In this document: positions 20,834 through 31,144 of the stretch, piece after piece
Numbering within the stretch: position 1 is the first letter of the stretch
Layout: each line of letters begins with the position of its first letter
Origin: Aradus depressus
Lineage: Eukaryota > Arthropoda > Insecta > Hemiptera > Aradidae
DNA: 64,000 nucleotides
Direction: 5' to 3'
NCBI GenBank assembly: GCA_963662175.1
Contig: OY759216.1
Coordinates: 38,209,087-38,273,086, forward strand
Position numbers and translations under genes: made by a program
The notes under the pieces: model-generated
The model's input: the letters and a program-made list of their open reading frames with translations, nothing else
Told to the model about the DNA's origin: nothing
Databases searched by the model: none

Positions 20834-21237
20834 TTATACGAAGTATAGGGGAAGTTATGTAATCGGAATTTCATTTTTTCCGACGCTTAGGTTTCAAATG
20901 TGAGAAAAAAAAAATTAATGAGTCTGTCAACTTGATAACTGCCCATAGAATGAATATATCGACATGAAATTTTATATGTGAATCCAGAACCCTCTAATAA
21001 CGTTTTTCAGCCAAATCGACCAAAGGACGGGGGGGATTAGGGAAGACGCTTAACTCAAAATCTCTTATAATTGCCGATGTATTGAATTTATCGACACAAA
21101 ATTTTGTATAAGGATTTAGGAGCCCCTATATAAGTCAACTGTTGAATATTAGCCCAAACGGGCGCTTGAATTTGGACGGTGAGTGAAAAGTTAATTGATT
21201 AATTCGGTCTGGGGAAGTACATAACGGTGATTCACCT
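20834..21237 (+). repeat. Rep-A copy, near full length (404 bp)
   Basis: Palindrome TTATACGAAGTATAGG, GGAAGTTATGTAATCGG, both modules and the end GAAGTACATAACGGTGATTC. The terminal palindrome is partly eroded (CACCTTTAAG). Confidence 0.8.
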
Positions 21238-21584
21238 TTAAGTATTTAGATTCGGATACTGAAAAAATACATCTGAATAGGGAGCTTATAGTGTTAATGT
21301 ATTCTGACGGAACGGTTGAACCGTCTCTTACTAACAATTGGGGCGCATTCGTGCGAACGGTTGATCACAGGATGTCAAGTATAAGATAGTCTGACCTCTC
21401 ACAGATTTTTGGTTGATGTTCCGTTCAAACCTGAGCTTTGAACGACGGAAGATTTTTCCACTTAACACTGTTTCAAATAGTTTGCGCAAGGACCAAAAAA
21501 AATATAGCTTAGTTATAGTTTGTTTTAGTGAAATTTCATGTTCATTCCCGTGTTATTTCATGCCTACCTAGTGTTTGTGCATTT
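21238..21584. other. Rep-F fragment in otherwise unassigned sequence
   Basis: AGATAGTCTGACCTCTCACAG followed by ATTTTT (about 21384-21410) is the reverse complement of the AAAATCTGTGAGAGGTCAGA block at 56091-56111. Nothing else is recognised. Confidence 0.4.
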
Positions 21585-21598
21585 CTGGGATACCGTCT

Positions 21599-21944
21599 AG
21601 AGGGCGCCGGTAGCTCAGTGGTATGCGTGCTTGACTTCTGAGCTCAAGGTTGTGGGTTCGTAGCCCGACCGAGGCCCTTAGTTTATTTTATCTGGGAGGT
21701 AAAATAAACTTAAGCACGCCGTCCTTCGGATGGGACGTTAAGCGATGGTCCCGAGCCTGTACGATGTCAGGTACTCGTTAAAGACCCCTGCCCTAGGTGA
21801 ATAAAAATTTAGGGTAGGCAAAATTTAGGACTCCCACAGTAGAGTCGGGCTCATGTCCACCAGAGTGACGGAAGAGCGCTCTGGTAGTAGGCGATATGAC
21901 CTCGTAGTTAAAGCCCGGGCATGAGTCATAAAACCTAACCTAAC
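21599..21944 (+). mobile_element. SINE-1, full length, reference copy
   Basis: This 346-bp copy has a tRNA-like head with A box GGTAGCTCAGTGGTA and B box GGGTTCGTAGCCC, then CTTAGTTTATTTTATCTGG, CGGATGGGACGTTAAG, AGGTACTCGTTAAAGACC, GAGCGCTCTGGTAGTAGG, AAGCCCGGGCATGAGTC and the tail CCTAACCTAACC. CTGGGATACCGTCT flanks it exactly (21585-21598 and 21945-21958). It resembles tRNA-headed SINEs with a conserved central domain seen in invertebrates. The copy looks recent, since head, body and duplication are intact. Confidence 0.95.
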
Positions 21945-21958
21945 CTGGGATACCGTCT

Positions 21959-22495
21959 TTATTCAAATACGAAAGCTACACATTCATTGATAAAACTGAA
22001 ACCATTATGGTTGGTGGTTGCTAAACTGTGGACTAACCAATCTCAATATAGCCATCAATCATCAATTCTGTCAATGTTCTCCTACGGAACCTATCACTCT
22101 TTTGATTTGATCACACTTTTCTGTTAATCCTTTCCTGTTTCATCACAAACAAGATTCGCTGACGTCTCATGTGTCAATGTGAATCGCGAATTTTCCTTCC
22201 GGGAGCTCTCTCTAGTTGATGAGGTCTGTACGGACTTTTAGGATCATTGGCTTACAGGATTAAATCATGTTTGAATTTTAAAGTGAAAGGGAACATGATT
22301 GACATCTTGGTGAGAAAAGGTTATTTTATTTATTATAGCATTTTAAATATGGGGTCATGATATGAGAAATTAAATTCGCAATGGCTGAAAAGTGACCTAT
22401 AATCTAGTAGACATGATCTGTTATACTCAGTTATTTAATATTATAAATTTTGTAATAGTATTTTTCTGTGTGAAATTGTGTTCAGTAATACCTTT
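21959..22495. other. No recognisable feature
   Basis: Sequence of mixed composition; nothing I can support. Confidence 0.4.
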
Positions 22496-22553
22496 GAGGG
22501 CGCCGGTAGATCAGAATTAGAACAAGATCGCGGGTTCGATTTAGCCCCTAGCT
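22496..22553 (+). mobile_element. SINE-1 head fragment
   Basis: GAGGGCGCCGGTAGATCAG and ATCGCGGGTTCGAT are the tRNA-like head. The body is missing, and a Rep-A copy follows at once. Confidence 0.6.
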
Positions 22554-22602
22554 TTGCCCATTCCCATTTTTCCATACGAATTTAATTTTTTTTACTTACG
22601 CA

Positions 22603-23185
22603 GTTATACAAAGTACAGGGGAAGTTATGTAATCGGTCAAAAATTCGATGATGTGTTTTCACTGAATTTCATGGTTTCCGACTCCCTGACTACAAAAATT
22701 GGAAAAACAAATTTTCTGTCCTACTGTGTGTGTGTATGTGTGTCTGTCAACACGATAAAATTTAACAGAATGAATCTATGGACACGAAATTTTATTTGTG
22801 TATCCAGAACCCTCTAAGGACAAGTTATTAAACTTCCGTTGTAATGAATGGACACGAACTTTTATTTGTGTAACCAGAAGCCTCTAAAGACGAGTTATTA
22901 AACTGCCGTTGTAATGAATCTATGGACACGAAATTTTATTTGTGTATCCAGAACCCTCTAAGGACGAGTTATTAAACTGCCGTTGTAATGAATGTATGGA
23001 AACCAAATTTTTTTTGTGTATCCAGAACCCTCTAAGGACGAGTTATTAAACTGCCGTTGTAATGAATGTATGGACACGAAATTTTATTTGTGTATCCAGA
23101 ACCCTCTAAGGACGAATTATTAAACTGCCGTTGTAATGAATGTATTGACACGAAATTTCAAAGCCCTATAATTTTCAGAAAACTA
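22603..23185 (+). repeat. Rep-A copy with internal 74-bp satellite
   Basis: Head: GTTATACAAAGTACAGGGGA and AGTTATGTAATCGGTC, then TTTCACTGAATTTCATGG. The first module has expanded into a tandem array (22768-23150). The second module and terminus are absent, so the copy is 3' truncated at about CCCTATAATTTTCAG. Confidence 0.8.
22768..23150 (+). repeat. Minisatellite, 5 units of 70-74 bp
   Basis: CCGTTGTAATGAAT recurs at about 22836, 22906, 22980, 23054 and 23128 (spacings 70, 74, 74, 74). Each unit contains GGACACGAAATTTTATTTGT, CCAGAACCCTCTAAGGACGA and TTATTAAACTGCCGTTG. It is a different segment of Rep-A from the one amplified at 1230-1740, but overlaps it in the TAACTGCC...TATCGACAC core. 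Confidence 0.95.
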
Positions 23186-23757
23186 TGTTTTATTTATTTA
23201 TTTATTATAAATGTTCACAATGTTTTAACTTTATCCAACTTAGAATCTTTATATTGTTTCAATCCTAAAATATAAAACTGTGACATAACCGAAAAACATC
23301 GTAATTTTGTCTGTTCATGTTTAAAGAAGACTTTGTTAACATGGAAACCTTGGCATTGAATTAGCATTTTCCTCAAATTCTATGTTGTTTATGTTCTTTT
23401 ATCAACAATTTAACTATTTTATTGTTCTTGTTTTTTTTCTCTCGTCAAAATCATTTTGAAGTGAAGTTTTATTAGCTATAGAAATCTTTTAAAAATTGGT
23501 AAAGCAAAGTCCTTGAAGAGTTGTGTTTAGGCTGAACGGACAAAAAGAGGACAACAGTTGTCCAAATGGAGCTAAGTTATCTCTTGATTTTACCAATGAG
23601 ACAAACTACAACCATTGTTAGCAGGAGATTAAGTGGACAGAGAACTGCTGTGGGCGTTGAAACGCTGTTCTGTCAACCTTGGTTTCTATTCCCGAGGTTG
23701 ATCGTCCTTCTTTTGCAAATAATTTCTTTCTGGAGTTTTCCTGTATACAACCTTCGT
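23186..23757. other. No recognisable feature
   Basis: AT-rich then moderately balanced sequence; a 77-codon frame (23566-23799) runs into the adjacent SINE and is not credible as a gene. Confidence 0.4.
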
Positions 23758-24066
23758 GAGGGCGCCGGTAGCTCAGTGGTATGCGTGCTTGCCTTCTGAG
23801 CTCAAGGTCGAGGCCCTTTTTATCTGGGAGGTAAAATAAACTTAAGCACGCCGTCCTTCGGATGGGACGTTAAGCGATGGTCCCGAGCCTGTAGGATGTC
23901 AGGTACTCCTTGAAGACCCTAGGTGAATAAAAATTTAGGGTAGGCAAAATTTAAGACTCCCACAGTAGAGCCGGGCTCATGTCCACCAGAGTGACGAAAG
24001 AGCGCTCTGGTAGTAGGCGATATGACCTCATAGTTGAAGCTCAGGCATGAGTAATAAAACCTAACT
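23758..24066 (+). mobile_element. SINE-1 with deletion across the B box
   Basis: The head GGTAGCTCAGTGGTA is intact, but the sequence jumps from CTCAAGGTCGAGGCCC to TTTTTATCTGG, removing the B box and linker. The core, 3' half (GAGCGCTCTGGTAGTAGG) and tail AAAACCTAACTTAATC are present. Lack of the internal promoter B box suggests this copy could not be transcribed by Pol III. Confidence 0.85.
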
Positions 24067-24214
24067 TAATCTAAGTATAGTACAATTTAATTATCATAAA
24101 AAAATGGAACGTCTATTTGCTACATAGTAAAGACCAAAAGATAAATTGAGAGAAGAATAAAACTATGGAAAATACATTGTATATACACAAATACATACAT
24201 ATTTATTATTGTAC

Positions 24215-24400
24215 ATATACTATTGATGAGAACAGAACTTCACATGTGATAGTAAGATGAGGTATGTAGTAAGATGTTTGAGATTTTTCATAGGAACAAA
24301 ATACGTTGTCTTTCCACTGTTTAATTTGTGAATAGATCCAGTTTTAAAAGCAACAGCATCATCATCAGTGGCACATCTCATCCACGAGTTTAAAGGATTA
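24215..24400. repeat. Rep-D copy 1
   Basis: GAGATTTTTCATAGGAAC, ACGTTGTCTTTCCACTGT and CATCATCATCAGTGGCAC occur in the same order as GAGATTTCTCATAGAAAT, ACGTTGTCTTCCCACTGT and CGTCATCGTCAGTGGCAC at 39208-39302. The minus strand contains CACTGATGATGATGC. The family is not identified. Confidence 0.55.
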
Positions 24401-25309
24401 CTGAAAACCGATTCTGGTTTCAAATAATACATTGGGAAGACAACTTATTCACGTGATCCGTTGTGATTTTTAAACGTTTTGCAGTTATGTCTCTTCTACA
24501 GCCCCGCAATATTTCTCCGCATCTGAAGACGTGTTATCTCTATACGCAATGTCTTTCGGTGTGGTTTCGTGACCCCAACGGTTATCCCTTTTTAATTGCA
24601 GATTCTATGTGTCCTAGCGTTTTTCACAAAAAAAAAAACTTGAAGGAACTCTCCAACCATGTCCTTAGCGATTCGTAGTATTCCTTCTTCTTACTTCTTC
24701 CTTCTCTTTACTTTTCGTAACACAGGTAATTTTTTGTCTTTTTAAGATCCTGTAACGCATTGTTATTTTGTACCACATCAACTCTTTATTTTTCTCTTAT
24801 CACTTCATGTTTAGCATTCTTATATTCTCCTAATCATTAAAGTGCTACAAGTGCTGTGTCCTTTACAAGCTGCCACTCCGAACATGTGGGTCACCAGAAA
24901 TCATAAATTATTACTTCTCTGTCCTAATTAATTTTAACTAAGACATGTGAAAAGGAACCTTGGAGTTTCATGTTTTGTATTATTTAGGAACTAAACAGTG
25001 AAATGAGTATAATCAATCTCGTTAAAAGGGTTTTGGTTTTGTTCGAAGAACATAAAGGCCCGGTGTACATGTGTAGGATACATAATGTAGTATGTAGAGT
25101 TATGTCGGTGACGTAGACACTTGGACAGTTCAGTTCTCTTCGTCTTTGTCTAAATGTCTACTCTCCTCCATTATCTTTGTTACATTAATTCTATATTACA
25201 ATTCAAATTTTGAAATTCTATCTTTTACCCATTTCATTTTAGAATAATAATTAGGGAAAATGTATGTAGGTACATCTAACAACATTGGAGACAATATATC
25301 TCCTTTAAC
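24401..25309. other. No recognisable feature
   Basis: Mixed composition with an A-run at about 24629. Open frames (24463-24678, 25260-25514) have no recognisable motif; the second overlaps an RTE relic on the other strand. Confidence 0.4.
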
Positions 25310-25800
25310 CTTAAACCATTGTGTCTTCTTCTTCATGTGGCTCTCCCGGTTGGGAGACGAAGGAGTTGGTCCAACTATCTCAGTCGCTGGTGTTTCACGA
25401 AGGCGGAGATTCCTGTTCTTTTGTACCTACAGTCGTAAAGTTTCTGGTTCCTCGACCGCCACACCATCTGTATCGAAGATCCTCCGCAAAATCTCCAGAC
25501 GGGCTGTTCTGTAATCTGTTCAAAATCCAGGTCTCTGCCTCATATCCAGGTCTGTTGAAGATCTTACATAATATTCGTGGAGTGGCTGACAGAGCGGTCC
25601 TGAAAATGTGTCCAAGGGCAAAGGAGCCCTATTCCCTACCTGGGAATCCTGAAGTTCGGCTCCTCCTTCTCAGTTATTCTGTTGTTTATGATGGAGCCGA
25701 GACAAGGGGAATTGCGTCCCATCTGGAATCTGTAGTCGCCACACAATCTTTGCTAGGGGTGTGCTTCTCTTTGCCTTCTCAAGGGAGGAAGTTCGGTTTT
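25310..25800 (-). mobile_element. RTE-like LINE reverse-transcriptase C-terminal relic
   Basis: Minus-strand translation, allowing frameshifts, gives AETWILNRLQ, then RRIFDTDGVAVEEP, then FVKHQRLR followed by LLRLPTGRA. This order matches the region downstream of the catalytic domain in RTE-like elements (GAETWxLxKxxxxRLExxxRRI, then VKxxRLRWLGHVxRM). The plus-strand 165-codon frame at 25321-25818 is the shadow of this relic. Several stops show it is inactive. The minus-strand frame at 25779-26099 upstream may belong to it, but I cannot align it. Confidence 0.6.
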
Positions 25801-27504
25801 CTGTCTCCCGTTGCCTGAACCACTCCTTCATGGCTCGTTATGACCTTCCCACGATGGATGGGGTTCCTATTATGGCCAAATCGTCTCCATACCCGTTTTT
25901 TCCAATTAAAAATGGTTCTAATGGTTTCCAGTTCGGCCCTAGAGAATGAGTCTTGTAGAACAACATTAAGCAAAAGAGGGTCTTTCATGACCTCAGTAGA
26001 GTCTGACCCGGTCCTGTTTGTTTTCAGATGATTGTTTGATCCACACATGGTTGCCGCATTCAGTTGGATAAGACTGTCCGGAATCGAGAGCCTCCTCATT
26101 CTAAGGGAGGCTCCACTCTCTGAAGTCCTCTAACAGTATTCATACATCTGTCTGCAGTTGATTTCTTCGGAATCCTCTCTGGCGTTGTTTACTAATCCAA
26201 TTAAGCAAATTTTGCGATGGAATTGCATGATGAAGCATAAGTATTAAAATCGAGAGAATTAGTTTTCGGTAGGTCTTTTATGATTGTGTTTGTTGTTGAC
26301 TGATTGTCCTAAAGTAACAAGAGTGAGGTCGACTGCAAGGACTGTGTCTGAAGAATGCATCTAATTAAATAAATAATAATCTAATTAAATAGACAAATCA
26401 ATGGACGCCGACTAACTAACACAATAGAGCAACTAAACAATAGATCCGCTTCTAATTGACTCCTCAGCTCATTAGGAAGGTTAGTCACTCCTTCAGGAGG
26501 ATGTCCAACTTTGTCCACAGCTTAAGCTTATTAAATAATTTTTTAATCCATCTTGATCCGTAGAGAGCTTAGTCATTCTTTCAGGAGGTTATCCAACTTT
26601 GTCAGCCGCTCCTTTTTATTTCGGATCCATAGGAAGGTTACTCATTTCTTTCCGGAGGCTTTCCAAATTTCCATACGTCCTTCCAATTTTCTTATCCAGC
26701 TGAATTATGCAGTGGAATGCAGCTCGCTAAATTGAATTGTTATAGTCGAGATCCGAACCCGTAAGAATGGGGAGGCTGTTGAAGTAGTTTCACTAATCCA
26801 TTGGGTAGAGGAGATGCGCCTACAATGGTCTGGATGACGGATATCAGCTTTTTGAAAAGTATTTATTGAATTATTACCTGGACAAGGTTACGAATCCGAT
26901 GTCCTAGGTAATAATACAAACCAGTCATTTCCAAGTTGTCGCTGCAACATGCCATGAATATTTGAATCCATTGTGTTTACTTGTCAGACAAACAGGAATC
27001 ATTCCTAAAACCAGTCAAAACAGGAAGTCCAGTTCACCTTGCAAGATGGAGCCATCCTCATCGAGTGAATGGAACAGAAGAAGCCCATTGATAAAGTGGC
27101 ACCACCTTGCCTCGACTAATGAGACTACTTCTGAACAGTCAGCCTCCAGTTGAATGAACTGCATCTCCAAAAGGTGGACAAAAACTGGAATGTATTGGAG
27201 CAACTTCTGGTTTATAGCCTTCTTATCTCTGTCTGCATCTGAGCCCTTCCATCTCTGCCAAGGATTTATTTTTCAGGTTTCCTATTGTAATATTTTCGTT
27301 TAAATTCAAATTGCTAGTGGTTGCCTCCTCTCGAAAGTGAACCCTTTGGTCTCTTGCTATTATAGCTCTTAAGTTATCGCACATATTTTTGAAAACTGCG
27401 ATATATTTTTTTTTTATTCTACAATCTAGTTTCAGAACAATCATGAGAATATATGATAAAATAATAAGGAATATAAAATATTTGAAACAAATAATAAGAA
27501 GTGA
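25801..27504. other. Largely unassigned; degenerate tandem block near 26465-26700
   Basis: A 106-codon minus-strand frame (25779-26099) has no recognised motif. AGGAAGGTTAGTCACTCCTT at about 26473 recurs in changed form near 26563 and 26631, each followed by CAGGAGG and TCCAACTTTG-like blocks, giving three decayed units of about 70-90 bp. The rest holds nothing I can name. Confidence 0.4.
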
Positions 27505-28098
27505 GAAGTAATATGCCCAACCCGCCACTGACCAGCAGTGGCGGAAAACCAGGAGGCGGGGCTTCGAAACAACAGGACAAGAGGGGATAATCAGGTAATC
27601 TCTTAAAATATGACGTGAAAAAACAGTAACTATATAAGTGATCACTGGATGTTCCAGATACTATCAGGTCACGGAGATTTCAACTCCAATCTCTTCTTCT
27701 TAAAGAGGAAGAACAACCCAAACTGTTCGTGCGGTGTAGTCGAGACTGCAGAGTATATGATCCTTCGCTGTAGGACGGGCCTAAGATGACTGGTGACGGA
27801 AACCGGCTATCCAGTGTTCAGCAGAGTTGTCACCTCCTGGCGGAGAAAAAAGGAAGCACTTTAACCCTGCGCTGAGGACGACTGCAGGCACCCCACAGTA
27901 CTACAGCCAGCCAGCGTCCCACATTTATCCCGAGCTCTCTCGGCGCGCCAAGCAGCTCCACCAATGAAATTAAGGTGGGCCTAGGGGTTAGGAGACAAAC
28001 GACCACAGCAACAGATTTTTATTCAATAAATAAACTTGTTAGGCCCTCTTCCTCGACGACCGGGTATCGCGGCCTCCGCCGGAGCTCGGCAACCCCCC
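27505..28098 (+). mobile_element. R1-like LINE, C-terminal zinc region, 3' UTR and poly(A)
   Basis: One plus-strand frame (about 27612-27789) reads VITG-like then WMFQILSGHGDFNSNLFFLK, RKNNPNCSCGVVETAEYMIL and RC. FxxLSGHGxFNSxLxxFK followed by CxCGxxETAEYxxxxC is the C-terminal CCHC-type knuckle of R1-like elements. The UTR holds GAGCTCTCTCGGCGCGCC and ACCGGGTATCGCGGCC, and the element ends in CCCCCCAAAAAAAA. Related pieces are at 5487-5890, 32838-33320, 36785-36915 and 51170-51545. A stop after the RCRTGLR block shortens the protein. Confidence 0.8.
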
Positions 28099-28109
28099 AA
28101 AAAAAATAT

Positions 28110-28500
28110 GCATATGTATTAAAGTAGATCACGATGCCAACGCCGTCTTGGAGGATTGTGCGGATAAGATTGTGATGATTTGGCAAGAGGATTATTGCGG
28201 AGGGAGAGATTCGTGTGGATTTGATGAGGTCTTGGACAAAACGAACTTGAGTATGAGGTTGTAAACAAAAAAGGGAGCATCTATAATGGTTCTGAAGACT
28301 TCGGATTGAAAGTATTGGATCCGCTTGAAGTTTGATGGCAAAACATCAATATTAGAGTCAAAAATCATTCCAAAAATCGTTGTCTGCTGCGCTGTGGGAC
28401 AAGATGACGGTGTACAGAGCAAAGAACTTTTTGAAGTGGAAGAATGAACTTCAACAACGTCTTCGGCTATTAGATGGAAGTACTGATAATTCAACAATAT
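28110..28500 (-). mobile_element. Jockey-like LINE, C-terminal relic
   Basis: The minus-strand frame reads FKRIQYFQSEVFRTIIDAPF, then HESLPPQ, and in a shifted frame NPLAKSSQSYP and PPRRRWHRDLL. RIQxFQSxxxRxIIxAP with a basic PPRRxxxRDLL tail is the Jockey signature. The tail closely resembles PPRRLNRRWPRDLL of the relic at 45975-46465, so both are probably one family. Confidence 0.75.
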
Positions 28501-28596
28501 TATAGTAAGTATTGAAGTAGTTTTGGAGTGGCTTTGTGGGGGGGAACTTTCAAGTCTTCATAACTTCTTGCATAACACGTTAGAGCTAAAACTCTG

Positions 28597-28740
28597 TATC
28601 TAGTTGTTGGAGCTGAAGAGAAGTGGTTCCGTAGGCCTGAAAACGTATTAATATTTACTTTCTTATATCTGTAGTATAAGAAAGTATTGAAATCGTGCGA
28701 AAATCAGAAATCGAATTTTCAACTAATTTTCATGTTTCAA
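28597..28740 (-). repeat. Rep-C 3' end
   Basis: TACTTTCTTATATCTGTAGT followed by ATAAGAAAGTA is an imperfect hairpin. AATCGTGCGAAAATCAGAAA follows it. The reverse complement matches 48800-48903 (GATTTTTGCGCGATTACAG, CTTATACTGTAGGTATAAG) and the ends of the blocks at 58320-58545 and 58740-58975. Confidence 0.6.
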
Positions 28741-28786
28741 GATCCCCTGAATACGTTTTGGCACATATGGATTAGTATTAAGAATA

Positions 28787-29090
28787 CTACTAAAAAATAA
28801 AATGAAATGAATAAATAAATACTTGAAGATATGATTACAGAAATAAATTAATAAATATAGTCAACAATTTTTTTAAATTAAATTAAAATTACAATGATAA
28901 TTGTTTATAACTTTTCCGGAAGTGTCTTTTTCACGACAATATTTTGGGACGTTCTTCAGGTCACGATGTCCGAAATATAGAAAAGAGAAAGAAAACAAAA
29001 TAACTATAACAATTATAAAAATATATATATAAATAAAATTATAATGAAAATACATAGAAGAAAAAACCAAGAGAAATAAAATAAATTAGT
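28787..29090. repeat. Rep-E copy 2
   Basis: Colinear with 8757-9050. The shared core is ACTTTTCCGGAAGTGTCTTT, TTCACGACAATATTTTGGGA, CGTTCTTCAGGTCACGATG and TCCGAAATATAGAAAA. On the minus strand the core contains CTGAAGA and CGTGAAAAAGACAC. A shorter piece of the family (ACTTTTCCAGAAGTGTC) lies at 43891-43907. Confidence 0.65.
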
Positions 29091-29165
29091 ATACAAATAA
29101 TAAAAAATGAAAGCTATGTATCAAATAATGTTTTTGGATGTGAAACACGAGTTTTTTCATTATGG

Positions 29166-29444
29166 TTATTTTATTATTTTTGAACAATGAGAAAAAAATT
29201 CCATTTCCGTAAGGGGCTTAGGGTTTCCTCTAAAATAAACATTTTTAGTTGGTTTAAATTTTGTTATTGTTTCTATTGACTTCAAGAAGTAGGGAAGGAC
29301 ATTAAAGAAATTAATTCCTTTATGAATTACCCTTTTTTTATTTTTTATTATTAGGTACTGTACTGTTTTGTGTGCAACTATGGAAGGAGGATTGGTCCCA
29401 GTCCTGAGGTACAATTTGGTGGGGTCGACGAAGTACAGGACCAC
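29166..29444 (-). mobile_element. CR1/Daphne-like LINE C-terminal relic
   Basis: The minus-strand frame reads GINFFNVLPYFLKSIETITK followed by FK and, near its end, TEMEFF. FNxLPxxxKxIETITKFK followed by YSxxEFF-like residues is common at the C-terminus of CR1/Daphne-type reverse transcriptases. Only the tail is present, so confidence is moderate. Confidence 0.5.
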
Positions 29445-29610
29445 CCATCTCCGGTGCCATAAAGAACCTACCTCATCTGTTTGAGTTCTCCCAAAGGTAC
29501 TATGGAGGCCTCAGTTCTTCTTATCCTGAGGCCTTTATCCATTTTCATGGAACATTTTAATGTCTTCTTCGCTATTACTATTCCTCCTTCATTATTTTTT
29601 TATTCCCCAG

Positions 29611-30055
29611 CTATACGAAGTAATAATAATTGAAGTAACGTAGTTAATAAATAAAAAATTGCAGTCTATGCATGTTTTGTGTGGATCCAGAAGACAACAT
29701 AATTTTCAGACAAATTGGCCAACTGGGGATTAGAGGATGGCAGAAAGTCAAAAACCGTAATAACTGCCATTGTAACTAATGCATCGACACGAACATTAAC
29801 CTTGTAATAGCGACAGCTTTTGATTACCAGTGAAATCGGTGGAAGGGATGTGAGATCAGAGTGGAGGCGCCTCACTCATAATCTCTATTTCTTTCAATGT
29901 AATAAATGTTTCGAGAAGTTTCAAATATCTTTGTATATTTTTTAATATATTTTTTTTTTTTTTTGCTTGAACGCAAAGTAGAACGAGTGTGAAAAGTTGC
30001 TTGATTATAAATAATTCGAGCTGGTGAAATACATGGCTAGTGATTCACCGACGAC
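29611..30055 (+). repeat. Rep-A copy, near full length
   Basis: Starts CTATACGAAGTAATAATAAT, where a TAA expansion interrupts the palindrome. Continues with the first and second modules and ends at GTGATTCACCGACGAC. Slightly longer than other copies because of a T/A-rich insertion near 29925-29965. Confidence 0.75.
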
Positions 30056-30139
30056 TTTTTTATTTAGTGCTTCTCTACGGCATCCTAATTGCACAGCTGA
30101 AAAATGTTTTCTGAACTGATTCCAAATATGAACAATAAA

Positions 30140-30463
30140 ATGTCCTGTATGTTTGCGTGTGTGTCTTTATACAGGATAACTTCCCATAAAATGAACATAT
30201 GTGTCTTCAGAAACCTATAAGGACGTCATCTATTGATTTTCAGCCATAACTGACCAATAAGGAATGGGGTATTAGGGGGCTTCACAAAACTAATTATTTT
30301 GTGTGAAATCGGCCGAAGGGAAGTAGGGAAGGGGCACGATTCATAAACCCTAATAACTGTGGATGTATTGAATGCATTGACACAATGTTTAGAAGCCCCT
30401 GTGAGAGAGCGAAAACTTCATCGATTAATTAGTGCTGGGGATGTACATTGCCGGTCATAATCA
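30140..30463 (+). repeat. Rep-A copy, 5' truncated
   Basis: CACAAAACTAATT, AATCGGCCGAAGGGAAG, AACCCTAATAACTGTGG, TGCATTGACACAATGTTTAG and GTACATTGCCGGTCATAATC. The terminal palindrome is decayed. Confidence 0.75.
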
Positions 30464-30739
30464 ATTTTTTTATATTACAGCAATGAAAATAATAATTATT
30501 TATTAAATAAATAATAGGAGGCTGCCTTGGGAATGGAACCCAGCGCTCCCACGTGGAAGCTAATCATCTCAATTAGATGTCCACAACTCGTCCATCATGA
30601 AAGTACGTGCATACATCATCGTCATGAGATGATCTCATCTAAGCCGTTAAACTTTTTTTTTTTTTTTTTTTAAATAATCAGCAATAAAAATATAGTTCGG
30701 TTCAACAAACTGTAGGTGGAAAAAAGTGAAAAAAAAATG

Positions 30740-30900
30740 GGACAGATGGGATTCAGAGGAGGGGGCTCTCGACACAAAATTTAATATGATTCCGAAGCCT
30801 CTATGTAAGTCAAGAATTGATTTTTAGCCCAAAGGAGAGCGAAAACGTGATTGATTAATTCGTGCTGGGGAAGTACATTGACTCTGATTCATCGACGACT
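30740..30900 (+). repeat. Rep-A 3' fragment
   Basis: GAGGAGGGGGCTCTCGACAC, AAAATTTAATATGATTCCGA, GTAAGTCAAGAATTGATTTT and GAAGTACATTGACTCTGATT. A minus-strand SINE-1 abuts its end. Confidence 0.75.
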
Positions 30901-31142
30901 TCAAGGTCATATTGCCTACTACCAGAGCGCTCTTTTGCTGCTCTAGTGAACATGACTCTACTATTGGAGTCCTAAAAATTGCTACCCTAAATTTTTATTC
31001 ACCTAGGGTAGGGGTCTTTAACGAGTACCTGACATCGTACATGCTCGGGACCATCGCTTAACTTCCCATCCAAAGGACGGCGTGATCAAGGTTTTTTTTC
31101 ACCTCCAAGATGAAAAACCTAAGGGCCTTGAACCCGCCATCG
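30900..31142 (-). mobile_element. SINE-1, minus strand, nearly complete body
   Basis: AAGGTCATATTGCCTACTAC, CAGAGCGCTC, TTTTTATTCACCTAGGG, GTCTTTAACGAGTACCTGAC and CATCCAAAGGACGGCG are in order. The tRNA-like head is reduced to GGGCCTTGAACCCGCC. The 3' junction falls at the Rep-A terminus. Confidence 0.8.
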
Positions 31143-31144
31143 AT

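Noticed and set aside
21599..21675. tRNA gene (GGTAGCTCAGTGGTA ... GGGTTCG)
   Set aside because: The head has tRNA-like A and B boxes but its ends do not form an acceptor stem. The same sequence recurs over twenty times with a constant SINE body, and three copies have target duplications.
25321..25818. 165-codon plus-strand gene, the longest open frame in the window
   Set aside because: The minus strand carries a recognisable RTE-like reverse-transcriptase relic over most of the same interval, so the plus frame is its shadow.
27223..27645. 140-codon minus-strand gene
   Set aside because: It overlaps the plus-strand R1-like LINE frame and an AT-rich hydrophobic stretch; no recognised motif.
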